Source: Rhynchopus sp. YZ270_cl-10 (Eukaryota > Euglenozoa > Diplonemea > Diplonemida > Diplonemidae). Taken from it: a stretch of 64,000 nt of DNA. The notes beneath the pieces were generated by a model. The model ran no database searches. It was not told the origin of the DNA and was given only the letters and a program-made list of their open reading frames with translations. A program made the translations under genes and the position numbers. The DNA is taken from the NCBI GenBank assembly GCA_964035575.1, contig OZ037854.1:1550001-1614000 (forward strand), given 5' to 3'. Positions 25,432 through 35,899 of this stretch are shown piece by piece. Positions within the stretch are counted from its first letter, which is position 1. The number at the start of each line of letters is the position of its first letter.

Positions 25432-25519
25432 CATGTCTTTAGGCAATAGTATTTTTTATGTGGCCTGCATATTTTTGGAGTTGAAAAAAAATTTAGACGG
25501 TTGATTGTACAGCTAAAAA

Positions 25520-25591
25520 AGCGGTTACCGAGAATTGAACTCGGGTCTCCCGTGCCACAAACGGGTGTTCTAACCACTAAACCATAACCGC
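25520..25591 (-). tRNA. tRNA-His (GUG)
   Basis: Acceptor GCGGTTA/TAACCGC; the loop TTGTGGC on CCCGT/ACGGG gives GUG. The discriminator is U and is the first base of the T6 terminator, unusual for cytosolic His. Confidence 0.95.
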
Positions 25592-25707
25592 TTGAATATT
25601 CCCACTTATTGGGATCTCAGAAAGGGTTTTATTTCGAGGGATATTGTGAAATATTTTTCAACCATGCAACGAGCGGCAACTCGAGCACAATTTCGACTAA
25701 TATCGTA

Positions 25708-25778
25708 GCGTAATTGGTCTAGTGGTAGAATGGCCCCCCGCCACGGGGTCGGCCCGGGTTCGATTCCCGGATTACGCA
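25708..25778 (+). tRNA. tRNA-Gly (GCC), unit 2
   Basis: Unit 2 copy of the gene at 46..116; the body appears unchanged. Confidence 0.96.
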
Positions 25779-26001
25779 CTCTCTTTTTGCGATTGACAAA
25801 AGCAAAACAATATGGTTTCGGACAGTTTCAGGTCAGTCACAAACTCGTTCAAAACGAAAAAGTGGAAATGATATGTACTCTTTCTTGTGTAAGGATTCTT
25901 AGTGGAGAAAGAAATTTTTTGTCTGATGCCGGTTTTTGCTCGACATAGTAAGTCAGTTCAGTCACAACTTCCGTCACAATCGAAAAAAAATTTGACTCAT
26001 A

Positions 26002-26262
26002 TGTTTATAAACCCATGCTGACTTACATGTTTATTTGTTCACAAAAATCCCAGTTCATAAACATGTAAGTCAGTATGGCCGCTCTGGTGGCCGCATGTTT
26101 TTGGGTTAACTTACGTGTTTATGAAAAACCTGACTTACATGTTTATTTGTTCACAAAATTCCCTGGGTTAATAACCATGTAAGTCAGGTTTTTCATAACC
26201 ATGTAAGTCAGGTTGGGACTACAACATGTTCATAAACCCAACCTGACTTACATGTATATTTC
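26002..26262. repeat. ACTTACATG hairpin repeats, unit 2
   Basis: Unit 2 copy of the hairpin cluster in 117..661. Confidence 0.7.
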
Positions 26263-26323
26263 TTCACAAAATTCCCAAGATATGGCCGGTGCACTGGTCA
26301 GAGACATCACGTTTGCGGGCCAA

Positions 26324-26437
26324 CCCCCCTGTGCGCCCGATTAGGAATACCCCCCTGTGCGCCCGATTAGCTTACCCCCCTGTGCGCCCGATTAGGGATC
26401 CCCCTGTGCGCCCGATTAGCTTACCCCCTGTGCGCCC
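26324..26437. repeat. 25-bp minisatellite, 5 copies
   Basis: Same array as 662..800 with one copy fewer. Confidence 0.93.
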
Positions 26438-26463
26438 ACCTACCTAGTCACTGTGACCAGGTG

Positions 26464-26483
26464 CCTGGTCAGATCTGACCAGG
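26464..26483. repeat. 20-bp palindrome, unit 2
   Basis: Unit 2 copy of the palindrome at 827..846. Confidence 0.8.
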
Positions 26484-26797
26484 TACCCTTACTAATATGC
26501 CTTACCAATATGGCCAGGGGTGTGGTATGTTGGGTGCACAAGGGAGTTTCACGATGGGGGAATACATGCTGGACATGTGCCTTATCTTATGCACAGGTGC
26601 AATGGATGGCATAGCAAACCCGTATACCCATTGCGTGTGTGGGTTTGCTGGCCTAGGACTGTACGGAAAGTGCACGGGTCCACCACAGTACAACCAGTCA
26701 TGCACCAAGGGCAACTGGCTGTTTTATCAATTTTTGAACTTTTTTTTAGACATTGCCAAACCTTCTCCATAATCTGAGATCTTGGGAAACAAGATAA

Positions 26798-26869
26798 GCT
26801 CGCGTGGCGCAATGGAAGCGCGTCGGTTCCCGACGCCGGAGGTTGCGGGTTCGATCCCCGCCGCGAGTA
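26798..26869 (+). tRNA. tRNA-Arg (CCG), C33, unit 2
   Basis: Unit 2 copy of 1161..1232, C33 kept. Confidence 0.85.
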
Positions 26870-26994
26870 CTTTTTGTTCATTCCAAAATATTTTTAGATT
26901 TCCTCCTTTTGTCACAAAACTTTGCCAAATTGAAAATTCAGAAATGCGAAAATATCAAAAAACAGCTCCGAAATTTGAAAGCAATTAAAAAGGA

Positions 26995-27066
26995 TTCCCC
27001 CTCCGGGGTTTGAACCCGGGTCGCCTGGGTGAAAGCCAGGTATACTAACCACTGTACTAAAGGGGA
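26995..27066 (-). tRNA. tRNA-Glu (UUC), unit 2
   Basis: Unit 2 copy of 1358..1429. Confidence 0.96.
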
Positions 27067-27163
27067 GGTGATACTTAGGCACAATCCAAAAAGGGTACTT
27101 TTGTGCAAGGAACACGGAATTTCAAACGAAAAAATAAATAAAAATGAAAATCCAAAAAGACAA

Positions 27164-27235
27164 GGGCTCGGCGGGGAATTGAACCCCGGACCTCTCGCAC
27201 CCTAAGCGAGAATCATGCCACTAGACCACCGAGCC
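27164..27235 (-). tRNA. tRNA-Pro (AGG), unit 2
   Basis: Unit 2 copy of 1527..1598. Confidence 0.96.
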
Positions 27236-27349
27236 ACGAATTCTCTCGCATTCTCTTCGTACCAAGGCCATAAGTTTCCATCATTCCTTGTGTGTGTTTT
27301 CGTTTTGAATAAGGTCCCCATGTAAATGCTGTCTTCGCTAACAATCAGA

Positions 27350-27422
27350 TCCTCCTTGGCGCAGTCGGTAGCGCGTCAGGCTGTTAACCTGCAGGTCGTT
27401 GGTTCGAACCCAACAGGAGGAG
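27350..27422 (+). tRNA. tRNA-Asn (GUU) copy 1, unit 2
   Basis: Unit 2 copy of 1713..1785. The spacer after it (27423..27676) carries several unit-2-specific base changes. Confidence 0.96.
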
Positions 27423-27676
27423 ATTTTTCATTTTTTTGAGTTTTTGACTCTATTTTTTAATTTTGAGCTAAAAATCAACGTTGTGTGTCATCTTGATGTT
27501 GAAACTATTTTTCAGGATTTCCAAGGTTGTCTCATCAAAAAAACCAAACATCTTGAATGCTGTCCTAACTTGGAGATTCGTTACCTGAAGATAAAACAGA
27601 TTTTGTCAGGTTTTTTTTGAGTTTGAAAAAGTTCAGAAAAGAATGAAAAAAGGGATCAATGCAGTGTATAAAAAAA

Positions 27677-27758
27677 CGCGAACGGCAAGGTTCGAACTTG
27701 CGCATGCAGAGCACACTCGCTTAGCAGGCGAGCCCCGTAACCACTTGGGTACGTCCGC
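27677..27758 (-). tRNA. tRNA-Ser (GCU), unit 2
   Basis: Unit 2 copy of 2039..2120. Confidence 0.96.
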
Positions 27759-27975
27759 TTAATTACCTGTCAGTACTTAGGACGAAGCTTGTACTTTGTT
27801 TAATGACACGTTAGTGATCACTGTGGTCACGAAAAATCATCGCAATTGTGACCACCAAAAAAAATTTTTTGGGCACGATTTCGCACGCTGGTGAGCTCAT
27901 TGCACAACGACCGACACACCATGTTTTCCAACAAATAAAAAAAATTCAGAAAAATTCAGGTATCAATACAAAAAG

Positions 27976-28048
27976 CACCTCCCGCGGGGCTCGAACCCGC
28001 GACCACAAGGTTAAGGGCCTTGCGCTCTACCGACTGAGCTAGGGAGGC
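27976..28048 (-). tRNA. tRNA-Lys (CUU), C33, copy 1, unit 2
   Basis: Unit 2 copy of 2341..2413. The flanking spacer is diverged, but the tRNA body and C33 are kept. Confidence 0.95.
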
Positions 28049-28150
28049 TCATATTAACTTAAATCAAAGAATCAACGTGGGGTACTTGTGTGTACCTGCA
28101 ACCACCAAATTTTCCATCGTTGTTGTGTGAACAAAAGGATCCGGATTATC

Positions 28151-28222
28151 TCTCCTATGGTGTAGTGGTTAGCACCCTGGACTTTGAATCCAGTAGCCGC
28201 GGTTCAAACCCGCGTGGGAGAA
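28151..28222 (+). tRNA. tRNA-Gln (UUG), unit 2
   Basis: Unit 2 copy of 2516..2587. Confidence 0.96.
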
Positions 28223-28337
28223 CTTTTCTTTTTCCAAGTGTTTTCAACATTTTTTGGAGCTTTGTCACACACATCTTCAATCTTTGCATTTGATGGCAAA
28301 AACATAAATCACAGAAATCAAACGAAAAGGTAAAGAA

Positions 28338-28419
28338 CGCTGACGGCAGGGTTCGAACCTGCGCGGGCAGAGCCCAGTGGATTTCAAGTCCACCTCCGTA
28401 ACCACTTGGATACGTCAGC
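28338..28419 (-). tRNA. tRNA-Ser (UGA), unit 2
   Basis: Unit 2 copy of 2702..2783. Confidence 0.96.
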
Positions 28420-28496
28420 ATAGTTGAGGAAGTACAACGCCCCAGATCCTGAAAATGGGCACAAAAAAGAGAATCCAATCGATCCAAAAAAGTAGG

Positions 28497-28568
28497 CACC
28501 CGCCGTGGGGATCGAACCCACGACCATTGGATTAAAAGTCCAACGCTCTACCGCTGAGCTAGGCGGGC
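28497..28568 (-). tRNA. tRNA-Lys (UUU), unit 2
   Basis: Unit 2 copy of 2861..2932. Confidence 0.96.
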
Positions 28569-28680
28569 ATTCGTTTTAAAGGAAAGAGTGATTTCAAGGC
28601 TTGTTGCGTTCTTGAAAAAAACTGACAAAAAGACGAACAGAAAGTGCCCCAAGTACGTCTCCTTGAGGGACATTTATCAG

Positions 28681-28752
28681 GGGCGTTTAGCTCAGTGGTA
28701 GAGCGCCCGTTCTGCATACGGGAGGCCGAGGGTTCGAACCCCTCAATGTCCA
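28681..28752 (+). tRNA. tRNA-Ala (UGC), C33, unit 2
   Basis: Unit 2 copy of 3045..3116, C33 kept. Confidence 0.95.
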
Positions 28753-28805
28753 TTTTTTTGCCTTATTTTGTTGATTATTTTTTGGTTGGGCCAGTTAACA
28801 CACAA

Positions 28806-29466
28806 AAATATGAACTGGCACCATTGTGCAGTGCCTGCGATGAGGATGTGTGTGATGGTCCAATTGGCGAGTCTGATGTCATAATGTGTTCAGGAACATC
28901 CAAATGACCCATTTTCCCAACGTTTTCACATTTTTGAGCATTTTGCTATTACGCAATAGTGGTACAATAGGCATTTTACTGGGTCATTTTAACCAACTCT
29001 ATCAGGACACTTCTGATGCTCCAATTGGCGATTCTGACCTCATAATGGCTTCATGAGCAGCCGAATAACCCGTTTTCCAAATATTTTCACATTTTTGAAC
29101 ATTTTGCCATTCGTGGAATGGTGGCACAAAAGTCATTTTACTGGGTCATTTTCGCCAACTCGATCAGGGGACACTTCTGGTGCTCCAATTTGCGGTTCTG
29201 ACCTCATAATGGATTCAAGAGCACCCAAATAACCCATTTTCCCAACGTTTTCACATTTTAGACTATTTTTGCTATTGCGGAATGGCAGTACAATAGGCAG
29301 TTTACTGGGTCATTTTCGCCAACTCGATCAGGATACTTCTGATGCTCTAATCACATCGTTTAACCTCATAATGCATTCAGGAGCACCCAAATAACCCATT
29401 TTCCCAATGTTTTCGCATTTTTGACCATTTTGCTGTTGCAGAGTATCAGTAAGATGAGGTCATGCA
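28806..29466. repeat. 165-bp satellite array A, unit 2
   Basis: Unit 2 copy of 3170..3830; no gene inside. Confidence 0.85.
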
Positions 29467-29539
29467 AATACAGTTTTGTGCACAACAGAAAAAAAATAGT
29501 GTGTACCCCAGGTTGGCGATTCCTTTCGTCATTATTGTC

Positions 29540-29612
29540 GGTCGTGTAGCTCAGTCGGTAGAGCATTGGTCTAATAAGCCAACGGTCCCAGGTTCGAGCC
29601 CTGTCACGACCA
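29540..29612 (+). tRNA. tRNA-Ile (AAU), unit 2
   Basis: Unit 2 copy of 3903..3975. Confidence 0.96.
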
Positions 29613-29690
29613 ATACTTTTTCTACTACTTTGACTTTGACCTGTTCAAAAAATGTTGGCCGTGTAAAAAATATGCATACCCTAAAACAAG

Positions 29691-29697
29691 GCCTCTT

Positions 29698-29746
<49 letters not shown>

Positions 29747-29763
29747 AATCCCAGGTGGAGGCA
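29691..29763 (+). tRNA. tRNA-Phe (GAA), unit 2
   Basis: Unit 2 copy of 4056..4128. Confidence 0.96.
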
Positions 29764-30385
29764 CTTCTCTTTTTTCCCCTCAACTCTAATAACAATTTTC
29801 AATGTGCGCTGTGCTACTACATTGGAAAAGTGCGCTGTGCTACTACATCCCAATTTTTTGGACGAAAATTTTTTGGTATGTTGGGTGCACAGCGCAGACC
29901 CCGATATGGGCGCACAGAACACCCCCCCATTGTGGGCGCACAGAACAGGCCCTCCGTTGTGGGCGCACAGCTCACTGTGTGCTGTGCAAAGTTTCAGCAT
30001 ATGGCTTCTGGCAACAAAAACTTAAAAAAAATTTTGGCCGAAAATTATTTTTTGGCCTGCAATCAGGTTGAGCTGAGATGCTATGTAACATGTAAGTCAG
30101 TCAGTCTGTTTCATGTTCCCACTGATCAAAGTTCGTTCGAGATGGAAAGGACTGAAAAGGAAGCAAATGTTAAGGAATCCCCACCCATTTCCGCATGTGC
30201 TTCCGGCAACAAAAACTGATTGCTCCGGGATTTGATTTTGGTACCATTTTTCACCAAATCCAAAAAAATTGGCAGAGTAGCACAGCCGCAAACGTTAGCA
30301 TTATGACACGTGTTTGCGGATGTGCTCTCACCCCCAAAAAAAATGGGCAATACAAGGCCAAAAAACAAACGCACAAAAAGAAGTG
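29764..30385. repeat. GCGCACAG repeat spacer, unit 2
   Basis: Unit 2 copy of 4129..4772, without the GGAAAAGGAAGCACATGT duplicate. No gene is seen. Confidence 0.6.
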
Positions 30386-30459
30386 TACACCTATCCGGGT
30401 TTGAACCGGAGACCTCCTCGGTGTTAACGAGGCGTCATAACCAACTAGACCATAGGTGC
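30386..30459 (-). tRNA. tRNA-Val (AAC), unit 2
   Basis: Unit 2 copy of 4773..4846. Confidence 0.95.
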
Positions 30460-30580
30460 TGACATTTATATGGTTCGTAGAAACGAGATGGTGTGTGCAT
30501 TCACCACCCAAAACCCAAAACTGTGTCAAAATAAAAAAAATTTTGGACAGAAGAAAATGGGAATATGGGTACAAAACGAA

Positions 30581-30652
30581 GGCTTAGTGGTCTAGTGGCA
30601 TGATTCTCGCTTTGGGTGCGAGAGGTCCAGGGTTCGATTCCCTGCTGAGCCC
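30581..30652 (+). tRNA. tRNA-Pro (UGG), unit 2
   Basis: Unit 2 copy of 4968..5039. Confidence 0.96.
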
Positions 30653-30759
30653 CTCTTTTTTTCAAGTTTTTGTGTCACAGATTTTTTGTCAGAAAAACAA
30701 ATTGTGAAAAAAACTGATCCCTTGAAAAATTGATTCTGGACAATAGAAGGAAAAAAGTG

Positions 30760-30841
30760 TGACAGGAGTGGGGTTTGAACCCACGCCTCCGAAGAGAAAG
30801 GAACTTGAGTCCTCCGCCTTAGACCTCTCGGCCATCCTGCC
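30760..30841 (-). tRNA. tRNA-Leu (CAA), unit 2
   Basis: Unit 2 copy of 5147..5228. Confidence 0.95.
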
Positions 30842-30943
30842 TTGCCAACAGATTTATATTAGAAATGAAATGAGAATGATGAGAAAGGACAACCAAAACA
30901 GAGCAAAAGGAAAAACAGAAAAAAACACAACACATAAAAAGAA

Positions 30944-31015
30944 TTCCCCGGCCGGGAATTGAACCCGGGTCTTCCGCGTGACAGGCGGAAATACTGACCT
31001 CTATACTACCGAGGA
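30944..31015 (-). tRNA. tRNA-Asp (GUC) copy 1, unit 2
   Basis: Unit 2 copy of 5331..5402. It is the only intact tRNA-Asp gene of unit 2, since the other copy is split at 51617. Confidence 0.96.
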
Positions 31016-31103
31016 TACAATGAAGCCTGTTTTTAAAAAGAATGCGTCCAGAGAAAGTCTTCAATCACACCGAATCTGAAAAATAAAAAACAAAGAAAAG
31101 AAT

Positions 31104-31176
31104 TACCCCATGTGGGACTCGAACCCACAACCTTTGGATTAGAAGTCCAACGCGCTATCCATTGCGCCAATGGGGC
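31104..31176 (-). tRNA. tRNA-Arg (UCU), unit 2
   Basis: Unit 2 copy of 5491..5563. Confidence 0.96.
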
Positions 31177-31267
31177 TTGTTTCATATTCTTTTCTTGTTT
31201 TAAGGAAGTGTCCCTTCACAGTCAACACCACCTGTAAAAATTGTGAAGGAAATTCAAAAATGAAAAG

Positions 31268-31340
31268 TACAACTAGCTGGGATTGAACCAGCGATCTTCC
31301 GCGTGTAAGGCGGACGTCCTAACCACTAGACGATAGCTGC
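31268..31340 (-). tRNA. tRNA-Val (UAC), unit 2
   Basis: Unit 2 copy of 5656..5728. Confidence 0.95.
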
Positions 31341-31441
31341 CCAAACTTAGTGAGATGTTGGCAAGGGTCTGACCAACTTTTTTTTGGTGTGCAAAAAATT
31401 TTTTTCAAGTCAAAAAAATGGGTTCACTGAAAAAGGTTTTC

Positions 31442-31514
31442 TAGCAGAGATAGGTTTCGATCCTATGACCTGTGGGTTATGAGCCCACCGCGCTGACCAC
31501 TGCGCCACTCTGCT
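31442..31514 (-). tRNA. Initiator tRNA-Met (CAU), unit 2
   Basis: Unit 2 copy of 5830..5902. Confidence 0.96.
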
Positions 31515-31564
31515 TCTAATTACTTCCAACGATGTTTTCTACATGCCCAGCTTAAAAAAGGCTA

Positions 31565-31635
31565 TGCGACCGCCGGGAATCGAACCCGGGTCGAACCCTT
31601 GGGAGGGGTCCATCATGCCACTAGACCACGGTCGC
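31565..31635 (-). tRNA. tRNA-Gly (CCC), unit 2
   Basis: Unit 2 copy of 5953..6023. Confidence 0.95.
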
Positions 31636-31661
31636 CTTATCAAGGGATAAAAGGGCTCGAC

Positions 31662-31734
31662 GCTCTCGTGGCCTAGTGGTTAAGGCACAGGTCTTATGAG
31701 CCTGGGATCGCGGGTTCAAACCCCGCCGGGAGCA
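31662..31734 (+). tRNA. tRNA-Ile (UAU), unit 2
   Basis: Unit 2 copy of 6050..6122. Confidence 0.93.
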
Positions 31735-31816
31735 AAGCCTTTTTTTTGTTCTGTGAAACACTGTTCATTCCTCCTGTTCTTTCGATGACTCCTCCAGAAG
31801 TTGCAAAGGAACAGTA

Positions 31817-31898
31817 GCGGACGTATCCAAGTGGTTACGGAGGTGCACTCGAAATGCATTGGGCTCTGCCCGCGCAGGTTCAAATCCTGCCGTCCGCG
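31817..31898 (+). tRNA. tRNA-Ser (CGA), unit 2
   Basis: Unit 2 copy of 6203..6284. Confidence 0.96.
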
Positions 31899-31953
31899 TT
31901 ATTGTCTTTTTGCTGTGTAGGGGGAACCCTGTACATTCCATACATCTCAAATA

Positions 31954-32579
31954 GCCCAAATAAATTTTCACTGGGAGTAAGTGATTAGGGCTGATTAGGG
32001 ATGTGTGATGCTCCAATTTGCGGTTACGACTTCATAATGGATTCAGGAGCATCCAAACATCCCATTTTCCCGTTAGTTTCCCATTTTTGACGATCTGGCT
32101 ATTGCAGAATAGAGGTGAAAATGACATTTTGCTGGGTCATTTTCGCGAACTCGATTAGGGCACTTCTGATGCTCTAATTTGCGGTTACAACCTCATAATG
32201 AATTCAGGAGCATCCGAATGACCCATTATCCCAACGTTTTCACATTTTGGACGATCTTGCTATTGCGGAGTATCCGGTGGAAAATCGGAAAATTCCATGT
32301 GTACCGTGTTTCACTGGGAGTAAGTGATTAGGACATGTGTGATGCTCCAATTTGCGGTTCCGACCTCATGATGGCTTCAGGAGCATCCAAATAACCCGTT
32401 TTCCCAACGTTTTCGCATTTTTGACCAGTTGGGCTGTTGCGGAATAGCAGGTAAAAACGGTCATTTTGGCCACCTCAATTAGGGCACTTCTGATGCTCCA
32501 ATCAAATCGTCCGACCTCATAATGGGTTCGGGAGCACCCAAATAACACATATTCCCAACGTTTTCGCGTTTTTGATCCT
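31954..32579. repeat. 165-bp satellite array B, unit 2
   Basis: Unit 2 copy of 6340..6965; no gene inside. Confidence 0.85.
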
Positions 32580-32628
32580 GTGTGAGCAATCCAGAACAAC
32601 TTTCTGCTTCAGTAAAAAAAAGTAAAAA

Positions 32629-32747
32629 GGATTCAAGCACCCGGACTTCCCAGCTGGTCACCCACGCCAGTACTATCCAGGCCTGCTGGTGCTTAACTTC
32701 TCAAATCAGGCGGGATGAGGTGTATTCACCAGAGTATGGCCGAATCC
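32629..32747 (-). rRNA. 5S ribosomal RNA, copy 1, unit 2
   Basis: Unit 2 copy of 7015..7133. Confidence 0.96.
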
Positions 32748-32831
32748 AATACTGAGTCATGATGGACAACATGTGAACAGGTTGTTTGTGACCTAACAAC
32801 GAACCAGAAATAGGACAGTGAACAAAAAACA

Positions 32832-32904
32832 AGGCACTAGAGGGGATCGAACCCTCGACCTCTCGCTTACTGGGCGAGCGCTCTAACCACTGAGCTATAG
32901 CGCC
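32832..32904 (-). tRNA. tRNA-Thr (AGU), C33, unit 2
   Basis: Unit 2 copy of 7218..7290. Confidence 0.95.
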
Positions 32905-33025
32905 ATGCTTTCTCTCCATCTTCTTTTCTTTGAAGGGGGTCTTTTGAAATGTACAGAGCACGCATCAAAAATTTCCTTCATACCTCCGCGATGGTGAAAA
33001 AATTTTTAACGAAGGAGCCTAGTAA

Positions 33026-33107
33026 GGCGAGGTGGCCGAGTGGTCTAAGGCGCTACGTTCAGGTCGTAGTCTCTTCGGGGGCGTGAGTTCAAACCTCACC
33101 CTCGTCA
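33026..33107 (+). tRNA. tRNA-Leu (CAG), unit 2
   Basis: Unit 2 copy of 7412..7493. Confidence 0.96.
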
Positions 33108-33185
33108 CTTTTTCTTCGTTGTGTGATCACTTAAAAGCCTATTTCGGCCCAAAGCTTGTTGTTTTAAAGAAGCATCATAATTGTG

Positions 33186-33257
33186 GGGCTCTTAGCTCAG
33201 TGGAAGAGCGCCCGTTCCGCATACGGGAGGCCGAGAGTTCGAACCTCTCAGGGTCCA
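33186..33257 (+). tRNA. tRNA-Ala (CGC), C33, unit 2
   Basis: Unit 2 copy of 7572..7643. Confidence 0.95.
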
Positions 33258-33334
33258 CAGTTTTTTTTTCCCCTGTTTTGTTTCTCCTGTGTAAATTGGT
33301 TCTCAGAGCTTTCACACCTTGCTCCCTAAAATGT

Positions 33335-33406
33335 GGCTGTTTAGCTCAGTGGTAGAGCACATCATCCGTAATGATGGGGTCGTGGGTTCAATCCCCACAG
33401 CGGCCT
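33335..33406 (+). tRNA. tRNA-Thr (CGU), C33, unit 2
   Basis: Unit 2 copy of 7721..7792. Confidence 0.94.
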
Positions 33407-33513
33407 AGGTTTTTTTCAGAGCTCCCCAAGAATTTCCAACCTAACTTGGGGTTTGTGGGTTTGCGGTCACTGGTGCACACATGGCCTGTGGACGGGCAGG
33501 GACAAAAAAAATT

Positions 33514-33843
33514 GGGTGCTTGCGTTGTGTGCTGGATCGGGACCACCAGTAAACTGGCAATCCCACATCCAGTTCTAATATTTGAAGTGTGAAATAGAAC
33601 GCAATCGGAAGATTAGTTTACACGAATGTAAGAATAATATCGTCATGGTAATATTCTGTACAGATTGTACGGGATTTACTATCATATGAGAGTAGTCCGT
33701 CGCAGGCCACATCGGGCCCGCAACATGACCGGTCTTCACACAAAATTGTAAAAGAATTTTCCTTGGAAAAAATGTCTTTTTCAAGTTTTTGTTGTTGCTG
33801 AACGAGTTGTTTGGTTTCGAAGTAGCACACTAACTTAGCACCC
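33514..33843 (-). ncRNA. RNA-A', unit 2
   Basis: Unit 2 copy of the unidentified structured RNA at 7900..8229. Ends GGGTGCT/AGCACCC pair as before and no change was noticed. Confidence 0.75.
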
Positions 33844-33866
33844 AAACATGCAGCAAACATCGGAAT

Positions 33867-33902
33867 ACAAGACAGGGTCGTCTTGTTGGAGGTGGGTCAG
33901 GG
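33867..33902 (-). promoter_or_regulatory. Type-2 promoter of RNA-A', unit 2
   Basis: Unit 2 copy of 8253..8288, 24 nt before the RNA. Confidence 0.8.
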
Positions 33903-33953
33903 TCTGGACATCCTCAAATGTGCACACCTAATACAACAGAAGAAAAGGAAAAA

Positions 33954-34072
33954 GGATTCAAGCACCCGGACTTCCCAGCTGGTCACCCACGCCAGTACTA
34001 TCCAGGCCTGCTGGTGCTTAACTTCTCAAATCAGGCGGGATGAGGTGTATTCACCAGAGTATGGCCGAATCC
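33954..34072 (-). rRNA. 5S ribosomal RNA, copy 2, unit 2
   Basis: Unit 2 copy of 8340..8458. Confidence 0.95.
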
Positions 34073-34127
34073 AATAATAGGTCTGGATAGAAAAGCTGGG
34101 AAGACTTATTACCAGTCCGTTTTTACC

Positions 34128-34184
34128 TGAGAAGTTAGACACCTCCAAGCCTGGATAGTACTGGCGCGGGTGACCAACTGGATA
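34128..34184 (+). pseudogene. 5S rRNA fragment, unit 2
   Basis: Unit 2 copy of the truncated 5S at 8514..8570. Confidence 0.75.
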
Positions 34185-34273
34185 AATACACCGAAAAATA
34201 GATCTAAATTGTCAGACCGGTTCTTAGCTGTGCGCATCCATAAAAAACTAAAAAAATACTTGCGTCAGAAAAT

Positions 34274-34338
34274 CCTAGTGTGTTGTACCGTGGTCCGATA
34301 TTCTTTCGGTCCCGGGTTCAACACCTGAGACAGATAAT
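34274..34338 (+). pseudogene. tRNA-like remnant, unit 2
   Basis: Unit 2 copy of 8660..8724. Confidence 0.3.
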
Positions 34339-34443
34339 ATATTTTGACTTTTTCAGATTTTTCTCATTTTTTTGTCTCCTCACTCTTTCTGAGAATCTTC
34401 AAAATTGTCAAAAGTGAGAAATTTTTGGGAAAATGGCATATTT

Positions 34444-35874
34444 AGGGGCTCCTGAATCCATTATGAGGTCAGATGAATCAATCTGAGCATCACACATATC
34501 CTAATAGACAAAATGTCCGTTTATCAAAATACCTGAAAATGCCTCTTTATCCTATCTAAGGATGTCAGAAACCCTTAAAAGTGCAAAAATCTTGGGAATA
34601 TAGGGTTTTTGGGCCATTCTGAATCCATTGCGGGGTCGGACGATTTGATTGGAGCATCAGAAGTATCCTAATCGGTAAAATGTCGCAAAAATATGGGCAA
34701 AATGCCTTTATACCCTATCTAAGCAATTAGAATGTGCTCTAAAACGCAAAAATCTTGGGAATATGGGGTTTTTGGGCACATCTGAGTTCATTGCGGGGTC
34801 GTACGATCAGATCTGAGCATCACATAATGTCTAGAATTTTACAGGTGCAACAAACACCTGTATTTTGGTGTAACATGCATATAACCATATCTGAATACCT
34901 TAAATTTGCACGAAAATGCAAAAATCTTGGGAATATGGGTTTTTTGGGCACATCTGAGTCAATTGCGGGGTCGCACGATCAGATCCGAGCATCACACAAT
35001 ACCTAGAATTTCAACTATGCAATAAACATGTCTATTTTGGGTAAAATGGCTAATAACCACATGTAAGTAGCTTAAAAATGCTCTAAAATGCAATAATCTT
35101 GGGAATATGGGGTTTTTGGGCACATTTGAGTTCATTGCGGGGTCGCACGATCAGATCCGAGTATCACACAATGTCTAGAATTTCAAAAAAGCAACAATCA
35201 CATGTATTTTGGTGTAAAATGCATATAACCATATCTGAATGTCTCAAATACGCATGAAAATGAAGAAATCTTGGGTATATAGGGTTTTTGGGCACATCTG
35301 AGTCAATTGCGGGGTCGTACGGTCAGATCCGAGCATCAGACAATGTCTAGAATTTTAGCTATGCAACAAACACCTGTATATTGGGTAAAATGGCTAATAA
35401 TCATATCTAAATGGCTCATATATGCTCGAAAATGCAAAAATCTTGGGAATGTGGGGTTTTTGGACATTTTTGAGTCAATTGCGGGGTCGTACGATCAGAT
35501 TAGAGCATCACACAATGTCTCAAATTTTACAGGTGCAACAAACACCTGTATTTTGGTGTAACATGCAAACAACCATATCTAAATACCTCAAATTTGCACG
35601 AAAATGAAGAAATCTTGGGTATATAGGGTTTTTGGGCCAATCTGAGTCAATTGCGGGGTCGCACGGTCAATTCCGAGTATCAGGCCCTCTCTACAACTTA
35701 GCCGGTGCTCAAACATAGGGGTTACAGGCAAATATACCTGTACACAGGCATATGACCTCTGTACGAACCTTCTTTTCACTCGAAAATGCAATTTTCTTGG
35801 GTATATGGGGTATTTGAGCACATCTGAGTCAATTGCGGGGTCGTACGCTCAGATCCGAGCATCACACACTGTCT
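34444..35874. repeat. 165-bp satellite, inverted array C, unit 2
   Basis: Unit 2 copy of 8830..10260. The copies between about 35185 and 35780 carry the most differences from unit 1 seen in any satellite here. No gene is seen. Confidence 0.85.
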
Positions 35875-35899
35875 AACTGAGAAATATTTTGAAAAAAGT

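Larger units (their letters stand above)
1..25662. repeat. RNA-gene tandem unit 1 (25,662 bp)
   Basis: The sequence starting CATGCAACGAGCGGC at position 1 returns at 25663 and again at 54153, and the gene order between these points repeats. This unit carries 48 tRNA genes, four 5S genes, seven SL RNA genes, U1, U2, U4, U5, U6, 7SL and several candidate ncRNAs. The boundary is arbitrary because the array is head to tail and the window happens to open there. Confidence 0.97.

Noticed and set aside
1-25662. Selenocysteine tRNA
   Set aside because: No 87-92 nt tRNA with anticodon UCA was seen in the unit.
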